A DNA stretch of 18,696 nucleotides from an uncultured Actinomycetes bacterium (GCA_946479725.1 CAMLHB010000031.1:1-18696); one strand, 5' to 3'. Shown: positions 8,291 to 15,280, counted from the first letter of the stretch. The notes: generated from the letters alone by a model not told the origin. A program made the numbers and translations.

Positions 8291-8741
8291 GCTCTGGAAT
8301 TGCCAGCTCGGGGGGGGGGGGGGCGGCGGGGGTTCCCGGATCAATCCAATAGAAGATCCCGTAGACGGTCGTATTGGTCTTGATTTCTCCCCCGTTGGGG
8401 TAGATCGTCCCGTAGTTGACGTTTTCGGTCGGGTTGAGTTCAAGGTAGGCGGCCTGGTTCGGGCCGCCGGTGCACACCGGTTTATTTTGTCCAAGGTAGT
8501 TGTCCGCGCAGACCGAGTGCTGGACCCCCAACACCCAGACGCCTACGGCGTAGTTGTGTACCCCGTGACCGTCTAGATACCCGGTGCAGTAATTGTTTGG
8601 GCCGAGCGTCACGCCATAACAGAAATGTTCTGCGTGCACCGAGGCCTTCGCCGGGCCGGCCATCGCCAGCAGAGCAAGAGCCGCAGCGATGACAGCGGCC
8701 AGCGCCGGCCATCGCGAATGTTTCAAGCGGAGTTCGTTCAC
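7457..8741 (-). CDS. Secreted PLL-type beta-propeller lectin, frame broken at a poly-C tract
   Basis: The gene starts at GTG 8741, behind a strong GAGGGAGG ribosome binding site. An N-terminal signal peptide (basic start, then an Ala/Leu core ending GPAKA) predicts export. A domain of about 105 aa follows, with four Cys (FCYG, NYCTG, SVCAD, PVCTG) that could form two disulfides. A Pro linker is encoded by the C tract. The C-terminal part holds three repeats of about 94 aa with motifs such as LDGNLWQRW, WSEWQ and TVGHW, typical of PLL-like sugar-binding propellers; each repeat should make two blades. With 14 C the frame shifts and translation would end at 8055 after about 84 unrelated residues, so no propeller is made. 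With 13 or 16 C the product would be about 427 aa. The break may be real slippage or a sequencing error. Confidence 0.8.
8310..8323 (-). repeat. Homopolymer tract C14 (minus strand) inside the lectin gene
   Basis: Fourteen consecutive G on the plus strand encode the Pro linker between the N-terminal domain and the propeller. Upstream and downstream frames match only if the tract is 13 or 16 long. The position at a domain junction is where length change would switch the propeller on or off without harming the signal peptide. Confidence 0.85.
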
Positions 8742-8746
8742 TTGTG

Positions 8747-8754
8747 CCTCCCTC
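8747..8754 (-). promoter_or_regulatory. Ribosome binding site that fixes the lectin GTG start
   Basis: The minus strand reads GAGGGAGG, then CACAA, then GTG at 8741. This supports GTG over an in-frame TTG at 8768 and leaves a compact signal peptide. Confidence 0.75.
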
Positions 8755-8773
8755 GTTGCCTTTTGCAAGGCCC

Positions 8774-8849
8774 GGGAGCGGCGCCTGACGCGGCGCCTCC
8801 CCGAGAGCCCTGCCTCTCGTGAGGGGGAGGCTCTTCCATCTTCTGGAAG
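8774..8849 (-). promoter_or_regulatory. Structured 5' leader of the lectin gene (three hairpins)
   Basis: Between a weak -10 candidate (TGATAA, minus strand, about 8862-8857) and the GTG lie three successive dyads. They are CTTCCA/TGGAAG (8833-8849, 5-nt loop), AGAGCC/GGCTCT enclosing CCTC/GAGG with a TCGT loop (8804-8834), and GGCGCC/GGCGCC (8780-8797). Together they would give a folded leader of about 100 nt before the ribosome binding site. No known riboswitch class is recognised. Confidence 0.35.
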
Positions 8850-8886
8850 GTCGCCTTATCAATGTGGGAAGGCTTTGGAGCGCATG

Positions 8887-8903
8887 TTGTGCAAGTTGCA
8901 CAA
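8887..8903. promoter_or_regulatory. 17-bp palindrome, candidate operator upstream of the lectin gene
   Basis: TTGTGCAA-G-TTGCACAA is a perfect 8-bp dyad around one base, which is typical of a dimeric regulator site. It lies about 146 bp upstream of the lectin GTG and just upstream of the weak -10 candidate, between the cupin stop (8965) and the lectin gene. The binding protein is unknown; the nearby winged-helix regulator at 6787-7365 is one possibility. Confidence 0.45.
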
Positions 8904-8964
8904 ATACCCCTCCCGCTCTGCTCCAGTTGGGAAAGCTAGCGCTCGCCCTATGGCCAGCAGCAAC

Positions 8965-9336
8965 CTAGGCCCAGGACATCGGCTCGTAGCCGCCCTCGGG
9001 CTGAACGCCAATCAGCAGGGCGGTGACCGGAGCGTCGGAGCGGTTGAGGATCTGGCGGTTCGCGGCGGGCTCGAGCGAGGCGAAGGTGCCGGCCGGCGCC
9101 GGGTGGTCCTCGCCGTCGAGCCGCATCACCGCCTCGCCCTCGAGGATCACGTACAGCTCGACCTGTCCGCTCTGCGCCTCGTCGTGCTCGGGGATCTGCC
9201 CGCCGGGCGCGATCTCGACCAGGTTGTAGCCGAAGGCCTGCGTCCCGAGCGCCTTGCGGGCGAGCTGCCAGGTGCAGTCGCCCGACCCCTCCATCCGCTC
9301 GAACTCATCCCGGTGCTTGATCGCGTAGTTAGCCAT
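8965..9336 (-). CDS. Small single-domain cupin protein
   Basis: This 123-aa cytoplasmic protein has a single cupin beta-barrel. The pattern PGGQIPEH (His51) leading to VELYVILEG (Glu60), then a GTFASLEP-to-ILN second motif, fits the two conserved cupin blocks. The usual second His of the first motif and the His of the second motif are not evident, so metal binding may be reduced or absent. Start is ATG at 9336 with only a weak upstream AGGG. It stands alone between the TolB-like gene and the lectin gene, and a 53-nt inverted repeat ends 21 nt before its start codon. Substrate unknown; such cupins are often small-molecule binders or isomerase-like enzymes. Confidence 0.75.
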   Translation of the reverse strand: MANYAIKHRDEFERMEGSGDCTWQLARKALGTQAFGYNLVEIAPGGQIPEHDEAQSGQVELYVILEGEAVMRLDGEDHPAPAGTFASLEPAANRQILNRSDAPVTALLIGVQPEGGYEPMSWA

Positions 9337-9357
9337 GAAGCGACCCTAACCCCCAGC

Positions 9358-9410
9358 CCGAACTGCATCAACTTTTCTATCCAGCAGGTGGAAAAGTTGA
9401 TGCAGTTCGG
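9358..9410. repeat. Perfect 20-bp inverted repeat (large hairpin) upstream of the cupin
   Basis: Arms 9358-9377 (CCGAACTGCATCAACTTTTC) and 9391-9410 are exact reverse complements around 13 nt. Further pairing of the 13 nt could leave only a CAGCA loop. It begins 22 nt upstream of the cupin ATG, so it would sit in the 5' leader or act between transcripts. There is no T run on either side, so it is not a standard terminator. A dispersed palindromic element of REP or MITE type is possible. Confidence 0.85.
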
Positions 9411-9414
9411 AGGC

Positions 9415-9455
9415 CGTGTCGCTTTAGTGGCCGTATAGACCACTAAGTCGACACG
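9415..9455 (-). terminator. Imperfect hairpin after the TolB-like gene
   Basis: Arms 9415-9430 and 9440-9455 pair over 16 nt with two mismatches around a 9-nt loop. It lies 10 nt beyond the stop of the TolB-like gene (9465), where a transcript end is expected for the long amino-acid cluster. No T run follows, so it may instead be a processed or protein-bound palindrome. It stands only 4 nt from the perfect hairpin next to it. Confidence 0.4.
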
Positions 9456-9464
9456 CCCTTCGGC

Positions 9465-10541
9465 TCAGCTGCTCCAGTCGGGCTCGAAGGCGTTCTTGGC
9501 GAGGACCTTGGCCTTGCCGCCGGCGTAGGGAACGCTCATCACGTTGTGCTTGAGGCTCGGGTCGAAGCCGCCGGTGTAGCCGAGGATGAACTGGCCATCG
9601 GCCGAGAGGGCGGTGCCGACGAAACCCTGCTCCCCCGCCTGTCCGACCGGCTTTTCGCCGCCCGTCTTCGGGTTGACCTTGACCGCATAGCTCGTGTCCT
9701 GGCCCTCGAACTCGGCGAGGAGCCGGTTGCCGTTCGCCGACCAGGCGGTCGGGAAGAGACCCTGCAGCAGCGGGTCGACTTTGGTGTGGGTGAGACGCTT
9801 GACGCCCTTGCCGTTCGGGTTCATCAGGTAGAGCTCGTTCTTCGGGCCGTATTTGCGTTTCTTCGCTTCGAGCGCTTTGACGAAGACGATCTTCTGCGGC
9901 CCCCAGAGCGGGTAAGCGGAGTTGTGGTCCTTGGTCAAACGATGCGGCACCACGGCCTTGACGCTGACCGCGCCGGGCGGCAGCACTTCGATCCGGAAGA
10001 TGTCGCTGCGCGGCGGGAACGCTTCCGAGCCGGCCATCCCGTAAACGAGTTCGCCGCCGTCGGGCGAGAAGCTGACGCCGTTGAAGAATCCGTGCGCGAT
10101 CGTCCGCTGCGCCCCGGTTTCGGTGTCGATCAGGGTGAGGCGCTGCTTGCCCAGTTCCGGCCCCAGCACCGCCACCACCAGCTTCGAGTCGGGCGACCAG
10201 GCGAAGACTTCGGGGAGCCGCCAACCCTTGACCAGGACCGTCGGCGGCGCGCTGCCGTCAGCAGGGGCGAGGACTATCTCCGGTTGAGTCTTGGGCGGCT
10301 TGCTCCTCAACACTGGACCCTGCCGAAGCAAGGCGACGATCTTCCCGTCGGGTGAGACGTGCGGGTTTTCCCCTGCGACCAGCTTCTTCGCTCCAGACCC
10401 GTCGTCGTTCGCCGTGAAGACCGTCGGCTGTGCGGGGTTGCGCACGTAAGCGAGCGTCGCCTGCGCGGCGGCTGGAACCGCAAGCAGCGCGGCGAGGACA
10501 AGAGCGCACAGGACGAGCGAGGGCTTCTTCATGGTCGGCAT
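9465..10541 (-). CDS. Secreted TolB-like (PD40/WD40-type) beta-propeller protein
   Basis: This 358-aa protein begins with a signal peptide (MKKPSLVLCALVLAALL core, ending about AAAQA near residue 28), so it is exported. The rest consists of beta-propeller repeats with the PD40 signature: VSPDGK (about 62), WSPDSK (about 115), FSPDGG (about 158), WSANGN (about 267) and LSADGQ (about 312). Proteins of this type act as periplasmic or cell-surface binding scaffolds; no catalytic residues are evident. Two ATG codons (10541 and 10532) are possible starts and neither has a strong ribosome binding site. The stop of the upstream membrane protein is 9 nt away, so it is probably the last gene of the thrB transcript. 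Its link to threonine synthesis is unclear. Confidence 0.8.
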   Translation of the reverse strand: MPTMKKPSLVLCALVLAALLAVPAAAQATLAYVRNPAQPTVFTANDDGSGAKKLVAGENPHVSPDGKIVALLRQGPVLRSKPPKTQPEIVLAPADGSAPPTVLVKGWRLPEVFAWSPDSKLVVAVLGPELGKQRLTLIDTETGAQRTIAHGFFNGVSFSPDGGELVYGMAGSEAFPPRSDIFRIEVLPPGAVSVKAVVPHRLTKDHNSAYPLWGPQKIVFVKALEAKKRKYGPKNELYLMNPNGKGVKRLTHTKVDPLLQGLFPTAWSANGNRLLAEFEGQDTSYAVKVNPKTGGEKPVGQAGEQGFVGTALSADGQFILGYTGGFDPSLKHNVMSVPYAGGKAKVLAKNAFEPDWSS

Positions 10542-10550
10542 GGGCCGACT

Positions 10551-10928
10551 CTAACCCGGGCCGATGACGGCCGCGACGACGAGGCCGCCGCTGACGCCGA
10601 TGAACGAGACCGTCGCCAGAATCCGGTACCAGAGGCGCTTGTCGACCTCGGGCTCGAAGGCGAGCGGGACGAAGAGGAACGGGTTGACGAGGGTGCCGAA
10701 GCCGAGCGCGATCGCCACCGCCGTCGGCAGCTCCGGCACCGCGAGCCCGACCCCGATCAGGATCAGGCCCATCATCACGTAGTCGAGGTGGACCTGGCGA
10801 ATCCGCTGCGGGACCTTGACCCCGATCCGTCGCAGCCACTCCGGCCGCTCCTCTCGCACCACCATCGCCCAGCCGAGCAGGCCGCCGAGCGCCAGCTCGA
10901 TCAGGCCGATGCGGACAACCCAGTCCAT
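10551..10928 (-). CDS. Small four-TM membrane protein, possibly styrene-oxide isomerase/hydroxylaminobenzene-mutase-like
   Basis: This 125-aa protein has about four membrane segments (roughly 5-24, 47-66, 68-90 and 101-123). The stretch RQVHLDYVMMGLILIGVGL with His47, followed by Asn82 in LVNPFLF, resembles by eye the H-x(n)-G-M and N motifs of small four-helix isomerases such as styrene oxide isomerase and hydroxylaminobenzene mutase. This is a pattern match from memory and is not certain. Its ATG shares one base with the thrB stop (TGATG), so it is translationally coupled to thrB. An amino-acid efflux role would also fit the context, but nothing in the sequence shows it. Confidence 0.55.
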   Translation of the reverse strand: MDWVVRIGLIELALGGLLGWAMVVREERPEWLRRIGVKVPQRIRQVHLDYVMMGLILIGVGLAVPELPTAVAIALGFGTLVNPFLFVPLAFEPEVDKRLWYRILATVSFIGVSGGLVVAAVIGPG

Positions 10929-11806
10929 CAGAGCTCGGGGACGTCGGCGCCGAGCGGACTGAACGGCAGCCGCCGCACCTCGGCCCAGCCGGCGCAGCGT
11001 TCCTCCAGCGCCGCGGCCACCTGCCCTGCCTCCTGCCAGGTCGTCCAGACGAGGACGGTCGGGCCGGCGCCGGAGATCGTCGCCCCCAAGGCCCCCAGCT
11101 CGCGCGCCGAGTCGACGATCTCCATCGAGCGCGGGTAAAGCTCGCGGCGGCGGTCCTGGTGAAGGGAGTCGTGGAGACCGCGGGCGAGCAGGTCGAGGTC
11201 GGCGCTGCGCAGTCCCAGCACCAGCGTCGCCGCAGCGGAGACGTTGGCGACGGCGTCGGCCAGCGGCACCTCGGCCGGAATCGCCTCCCGCGCCAGCTCG
11301 GTCGAGACCTCCTCAGGCGGGATCACGACGATCCCCTCCAGCCCCTCCGGCGGGTCGAAGCGCGCCGCGGTCGGCCCGTCCTCCCCGCTCCCGCAGACCA
11401 CGAACCCGCCGTAGATCGCCGCCGCGACGTTGTCGGGGTGCCCCTCGATCTCGGTCGCCCGCGCCAGCATCTCCTCCTTCGTCAGCGCCAACTCGTAAAG
11501 GTGGTCGGCGGCGTAGAGGCCGGCGACGATCGCCGCCGCACTCGAGCCCAGCCCCCGCGCCAGCGGGATCTCGCTGCGCAGCCGGAAACCGATCCCGTCC
11601 GCCGGCCGCAGGCTCTCGAACGCCCGCACGATCAGGTTGTCGCGCTCCGTCGAAACCTCCAGCCCGCCCGGGTCGAAGGAGAACTCTCCGGCCTCCTCCA
11701 CCTCCAGGTCCAAGTGCAGCGCCATCGCCGCCGCCATCGCGTCGTAGCCGGGGCCGAGGTTGGCCGAAGAGGCGGGAACGCGGACGAGCCGGTGGCGCGC
11801 GGTCAT
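10928..11806 (-). CDS. thrB: Homoserine kinase
   Basis: ThrB phosphorylates L-homoserine with ATP to O-phospho-L-homoserine, the substrate of threonine synthase. The 292-aa protein is a GHMP kinase of normal length. It has the N-terminal PASSANLGPGYDAM motif (11-24), the ATP loop PLARGLGSSAAA (81-92) and the C-terminal glycine motif GATISGAGPTVLVW. The start ATG at 11806 overlaps the stop of the AAA ATPase gene by four bases (ATGA), and its own stop overlaps the ATG of the membrane protein. Translation of thrB is therefore probably tied to the ATPase gene rather than directly to thrC, which is unusual for this pathway. Confidence 0.95.
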   Translation of the reverse strand: MTARHRLVRVPASSANLGPGYDAMAAAMALHLDLEVEEAGEFSFDPGGLEVSTERDNLIVRAFESLRPADGIGFRLRSEIPLARGLGSSAAAIVAGLYAADHLYELALTKEEMLARATEIEGHPDNVAAAIYGGFVVCGSGEDGPTAARFDPPEGLEGIVVIPPEEVSTELAREAIPAEVPLADAVANVSAAATLVLGLRSADLDLLARGLHDSLHQDRRRELYPRSMEIVDSARELGALGATISGAGPTVLVWTTWQEAGQVAAALEERCAGWAEVRRLPFSPLGADVPEL

Positions 11807-12945
11807 CGCGCTTCATCCTCTCCGATTCCGCGCTCCAGCCTTACAATCCACTCTGTCAGCAGGGGGTCGACCAAGTCCCATCCCTCCCCCACTCGATGCA
11901 GATGCCCTGAGCGCGCGAGAGCGTCGCGTGCATGCTGGACTCCACCCTTCGAAAGGTTGAAGCGGCTGAGGGTGCGGTCGGAGAAGAGGGCATCCTGCCC
12001 CAGCGCGAGCGCCGCGAGTACTGCCTTCTCCTTCGTCTCGAGCGCGTCCCAGGTCGCTTGGAGAGCCTCGCCGTATTCCGAGAAGACGGCCCCCAGAGTC
12101 GCCTGCCAGCGCTCGGGGGTAGCCGGTTCTCCCCGCGGGGTCCGCTCCCACAGGTAATGAGCAAGCAGCATGGCGCGTTGGGGATGACCTTTGACGAGAT
12201 CGAGAAGGGCGTGGAGCACCGGCGTCACGTCACGCTCTCCAGCTTCGAAACGCTCGCCGATGTATTCGATCAGGTCCGCATCCGCGAGGGGGCCCAGGCG
12301 CATCACCCGAGCCTGGCCGAAGAAGGGCCTCTCGTAGGCGCCGAACAGATGCTCCATGAGCCCCGGGTGCGACCCCGCGAAGATGTAACTCGCGGCGTCA
12401 CCGTGCCTCTGTATTTGGCTGCGGAAGAGGCCGTCGATCTGGGGATTCACCGCGAGCAACGACTGGAACTCGTCGAAGGCGACCAACGTCCGCGTCCCGG
12501 TCCGCTCGAACAGCTCGAGCGGTAGATCGAGCAGCCCGACCAATGCACGGGAGGCATCCAGTTCTTGGTCCAGGGAAGGGCGAGATTCGATCCTCGCCGG
12601 CCCCGCCCCCACGCTTACTCCGGGTCGCAAGGCTCGAATAGCTGCATCCGCCGCGCGGCGCGGGGCCGATTTCAAACCTCCGTAAGCCTTTTCCAGGCGC
12701 ACCGCAACGTCCTCTTTCGAAAGAACCCCGTAGAAGTCGACCTCGACGTAGTTGAACCCGATCTTTTCGGCTTCTCTGCCGACGCGCCGCAGGAGGCTGG
12801 TCTTCCCGTAGCGCCGAGGTGCGGAGAGTCGCGTCGCGTGGCCCCCCCCAGCCAGAGCGACCAACTTCTCCGCCTCCTCCTCCCGATCGATGAGATGTGC
12901 GGGATCGAGGGGGCGGCTGAAGACGAAAGGGTTTACTTCCTCCAT
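11803..12945 (-). CDS. AAA-type ATPase with C-terminal winged helix, inserted between thrC and thrB
   Basis: This 380-aa protein resembles the 'ATPase domain predominantly from Archaea' (PF01637, ORC/STAND-like) group. It has a DREEEAEKL start typical of this fold, a Walker A variant SAPRRYGKTS (about 41-50, Lys48; the first Gly is Ala), a Walker B LVAFDEFQSL (Asp158-Glu159) and a sensor-like YIFAGSH (about 187-193). Residues about 305-375 look like a winged helix that could bind DNA. It has no known part in threonine synthesis. Start is ATG at 12945, with no clear Shine-Dalgarno sequence; a -10-like TATAG lies close upstream, so the transcript may be leaderless. Three 17-bp palindromes precede it. 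Related ATPases can sit in toxin-antitoxin-like or defence modules; no partner gene is evident here. Confidence 0.85.
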   Translation of the reverse strand: MEEVNPFVFSRPLDPAHLIDREEEAEKLVALAGGGHATRLSAPRRYGKTSLLRRVGREAEKIGFNYVEVDFYGVLSKEDVAVRLEKAYGGLKSAPRRAADAAIRALRPGVSVGAGPARIESRPSLDQELDASRALVGLLDLPLELFERTGTRTLVAFDEFQSLLAVNPQIDGLFRSQIQRHGDAASYIFAGSHPGLMEHLFGAYERPFFGQARVMRLGPLADADLIEYIGERFEAGERDVTPVLHALLDLVKGHPQRAMLLAHYLWERTPRGEPATPERWQATLGAVFSEYGEALQATWDALETKEKAVLAALALGQDALFSDRTLSRFNLSKGGVQHARDALARSGHLHRVGEGWDLVDPLLTEWIVRLERGIGEDEAR

Positions 12946-12947
12946 GA

Positions 12948-13010
12948 GTATGGCTATACCATACCAGCTCGTACGGTTTTACCGTACTAACTCGTACGGT
13001 TCTACCGAAC
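12948..13010. promoter_or_regulatory. Triple 17-bp palindromic operator array (23-bp period)
   Basis: Three sites fit GTAYGG-N5-CCRTAC: GTATGGCTATACCATAC (12948-12964), GTACGGTTTTACCGTAC (12971-12987) and GTACGGTTCTACCGAAC (12994-13010). The third has one degenerate base in its right half. Six-nucleotide spacers (CAGCTC, TAACTC) give an exact 23-bp period, just over two helical turns. The array fills the gap from the thrC stop to 2 bp before the ATPase ATG and overlaps any promoter there (TATAG within the first site on the minus strand). This is expected of a cooperative autorepressor site. The binding protein is unknown; the ATPase winged helix is a candidate. Confidence 0.8.
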
Positions 13011-14045
13011 TCAGTCGAAGACGGCGCGCTCGACAGCGCTTAGGTCGTTGTCGCAGTTGATCACCGAGGGGGCTTTGGAGAGGGCCGTGTCGGGGTCCTT
13101 GAGGCCGTGGCCGGTGAGGACGCAGACGACGGTCTCGGGCCGGGCGCTGCCCTCGACGACAGGGAGGCCGTGGGCGAGGAGGCCGGCTACGGAGGCGGCG
13201 CTGGCGGGCTCGCAGAAGACGCCTTCGTTGTCGGCCAGCCAGCGGTAGGCATTCAGGATCTGCTCGTCGGAGACGGCGGCGACGCGGCCGCGGGAGGCGG
13301 TGAAGGCGGCCATCGCCTCCTCCCAGCGCGCCGGGTTGCCGATCCGGATCGCCGAGGCGACGGTCTCCGGCTTCTCGACCGGCTCGCCGCGGACCAGCGG
13401 CGCGGCGCCCTCGGCCTGGAAGCCGTAGAGGATCGGGGCGGCGTCGACCTCCTGAAAGCCGCGCCAGTAGGCGGTGACGTTGCCGGCGTTGCCGACCGGG
13501 ATCGCCAGCGCCCCGGGCGCGGCGCCGAGGTCCTCGACCACCTCGAAGGCCGCCGTCTTCTGGCCTTCGATCCGGTGCGGGTTGACCGAGTTGACGAGCT
13601 CGATCGGGTGCTTCTGGGAGAGCTCGCGGACGATCCGCAGGGCGTCGTCGAAGTTGCCCTGCAGGGCGACGACGCGGGCCCCGTGCATCAGCGCCTGGGC
13701 GAGCTTGCCGATCGCGATCTTGCCCTCGGGCACGATCACCGCCCCGCGCAGCCCGGCTCGGGCGGCGTAGGCGGCGCAGCTGGCGGCGGTGTTGCCGGTC
13801 GAGGCGCAGATGATCGCCTCCGCCCCGCGCCCCTTCGCCCGCGAGACCGCCACCGTCATCCCCCGATCCTTGAAGGAGCCGGTCGGGTTCAGCCCCTCGA
13901 ACTTGAAATAGGCCGTGGCCTCGATCCGCTCGGAGAGCCGCGGCGCTTCGATCAGCGGCGTCGATCCCTCGTTCAGCGTCACCACCGGATCCCCCGGCTC
14001 GAGCGAGAGCCGGTCGCGGTAGCGATCGATCAGCCCCGCCGCCAT
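13011..14045 (-). CDS. thrC: Threonine synthase
   Basis: ThrC is a PLP enzyme that converts O-phospho-L-homoserine to L-threonine. The 344-aa protein belongs to the short bacterial fold-type II class. It shows the PLP lysine Lys59 in [10 protein letters not shown], the ASTGNTAAS phosphate-binding loop (about 80-90) and the PVGNAGN motif. The ATG at 14045 is preceded by GAGGAGGAG (14051-14059) with 5-nt spacing and shares one base with the hom stop (TGATG). The frame stays open upstream to 14147 inside hom, but that longer form has no ribosome binding site and lacks similarity. The stop is followed at once by the operator array of the ATPase gene. Confidence 0.96.
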   Translation of the reverse strand: MAAGLIDRYRDRLSLEPGDPVVTLNEGSTPLIEAPRLSERIEATAYFKFEGLNPTGSFKDRGMTVAVSRAKGRGAEAIICASTGNTAASCAAYAARAGLRGAVIVPEGKIAIGKLAQALMHGARVVALQGNFDDALRIVRELSQKHPIELVNSVNPHRIEGQKTAAFEVVEDLGAAPGALAIPVGNAGNVTAYWRGFQEVDAAPILYGFQAEGAAPLVRGEPVEKPETVASAIRIGNPARWEEAMAAFTASRGRVAAVSDEQILNAYRWLADNEGVFCEPASAASVAGLLAHGLPVVEGSARPETVVCVLTGHGLKDPDTALSKAPSVINCDNDLSAVERAVFD

Positions 14046-15277
14046 CAGTACTCCTCCTCGATCACCCTGATGCTGCGCGGAGGCGAGCGCAGGTCGTCGA
14101 GCCGGGCCAGCTCGGCGACCGCGGCGGCGAACTTCGACTCCAGGCACTCGTGGATCACCATCACCAGCCGCGCGTCTTCGCCGGTCCCCCGCTGGACGAA
14201 GCTCTTGACAGAGACGCCGTGGTCACCGAGCACCGTCGCCACCCGGGCCAGCACGCCGGGGCGGTCGGCGACCTCGAGGTGGAGGTAGAAGGAGGAGCTG
14301 ACGTCCCCGACGATCGGCAGCTCGACCCGGGTCTCGTGCACCGGCGCGTCGCCGGCGAGGATCGAGACGACGTCGCCGAGCACCGCCGAGGCGGTCTGCA
14401 GGCCGCCCGCCCCCGGCCCCGACATCGTCACCTCGGTGATCGCCGGCGCCTCGACCATCACCGCGTTGAACGGCCCCTCGATCGGCGCCAGTGGATGCCC
14501 CCCATAGAGGAAGCAGGGGAAGACGCGGACGCTGATGCCGCCGTCGCGCCGTTCGGCGACGCCAAGCAGCTTCAGCGAGAGGCCCAGCTCCTTGGCGTAA
14601 GCGAGGTCGTCGGGCTGGATCCCCTCGATCCCCTCGAAGGCGACCTCGGAGAGGGTGACCGGGGTGTGGAAGGCGAGGCGGGCGAGGATCGCCATCTTCG
14701 CCGCGGCGTCCGCGCCCCCCACGTCGTCGGAGGGATCGGCCTCGGCATAGCCCAGCTCCTGCGCCCGCGCCAGCACCTCGTCGTAGCCGGCGCCGGAGGC
14801 GGCCATCTCGCTGAGGATGAAGTTGGTGGTGCCGTTGACGATCCCGAAGACCTTGGAGATCTCGGTGACGCCGAAGCCCTCCTGGATCGTCCGCACGATC
14901 GGGATCACCGCCGCGACCGCGGCCTCGAAGCGCAGCTGCACCCCCGCCTCGCGGGCGACCGCGAAGAGCTCGTCGCCGTGCTGGGCGAGCAGCTGCTTGT
15001 TGGCGGTGACGACCGGCTTGCCGGCGCGCAGGGCGGCGAGGACGTGATCGCGGGCCGGATCGGTCCCGCCCATCAGCTCGACCACCAGGTCGGAGCCGGC
15101 GAGGATCTGTTCGAAATCGCCGTGCTCGCGGGTGAGGACGCCGGCGATCTCCGGCCGCCGCCCGGTCGCCGCGAACACCGCCTCGGCCCGCTCCGCCAGC
15201 AGCTCGGCGAAGGCGGCGCCGACGGTGCCGCGTCCCAGCAGCCCGATGCGGACGGGTTTGGAGCCCCCGGCGTCCAC
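14045..15277 (-). CDS. hom: Homoserine dehydrogenase with C-terminal ACT domain
   Basis: Hom reduces L-aspartate-4-semialdehyde to L-homoserine with NAD(P)H, the first step committed to threonine and methionine. The 410-aa protein has a nucleotide-binding motif GLLGRGTVG (12-20), the TANKQLL segment, the catalytic domain with NGTTNFILS and the [10 protein letters not shown] motif, and an ACT domain at about 335-405 ([17 protein letters not shown]). ACT domains commonly give feedback inhibition by threonine. The GTG start at 15277 lies 3 nt after the lysA stop, with GAGGGACG (15286-15293) as a ribosome binding site, so lysA and hom form one transcript. Confidence 0.96.
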   Translation of the reverse strand: MDAGGSKPVRIGLLGRGTVGAAFAELLAERAEAVFAATGRRPEIAGVLTREHGDFEQILAGSDLVVELMGGTDPARDHVLAALRAGKPVVTANKQLLAQHGDELFAVAREAGVQLRFEAAVAAVIPIVRTIQEGFGVTEISKVFGIVNGTTNFILSEMAASGAGYDEVLARAQELGYAEADPSDDVGGADAAAKMAILARLAFHTPVTLSEVAFEGIEGIQPDDLAYAKELGLSLKLLGVAERRDGGISVRVFPCFLYGGHPLAPIEGPFNAVMVEAPAITEVTMSGPGAGGLQTASAVLGDVVSILAGDAPVHETRVELPIVGDVSSSFYLHLEVADRPGVLARVATVLGDHGVSVKSFVQRGTGEDARLVMVIHECLESKFAAAVAELARLDDLRSPPRSIRVIEEEY

Positions 15278-15280
15278 GCG

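Noticed and set aside
12948..13010. Three regular repeats considered as a small CRISPR array
   Set aside because: The repeats are only 17 bp and the spacers 6 nt, far too short for CRISPR. The palindromic design and the position at a start codon fit operators.
14046..14147. Longer thrC start inside hom
   Set aside because: The extension is Arg-rich, overlaps hom in another frame and lacks a ribosome binding site. The ATG at 14045 has a strong one and matches the family start.
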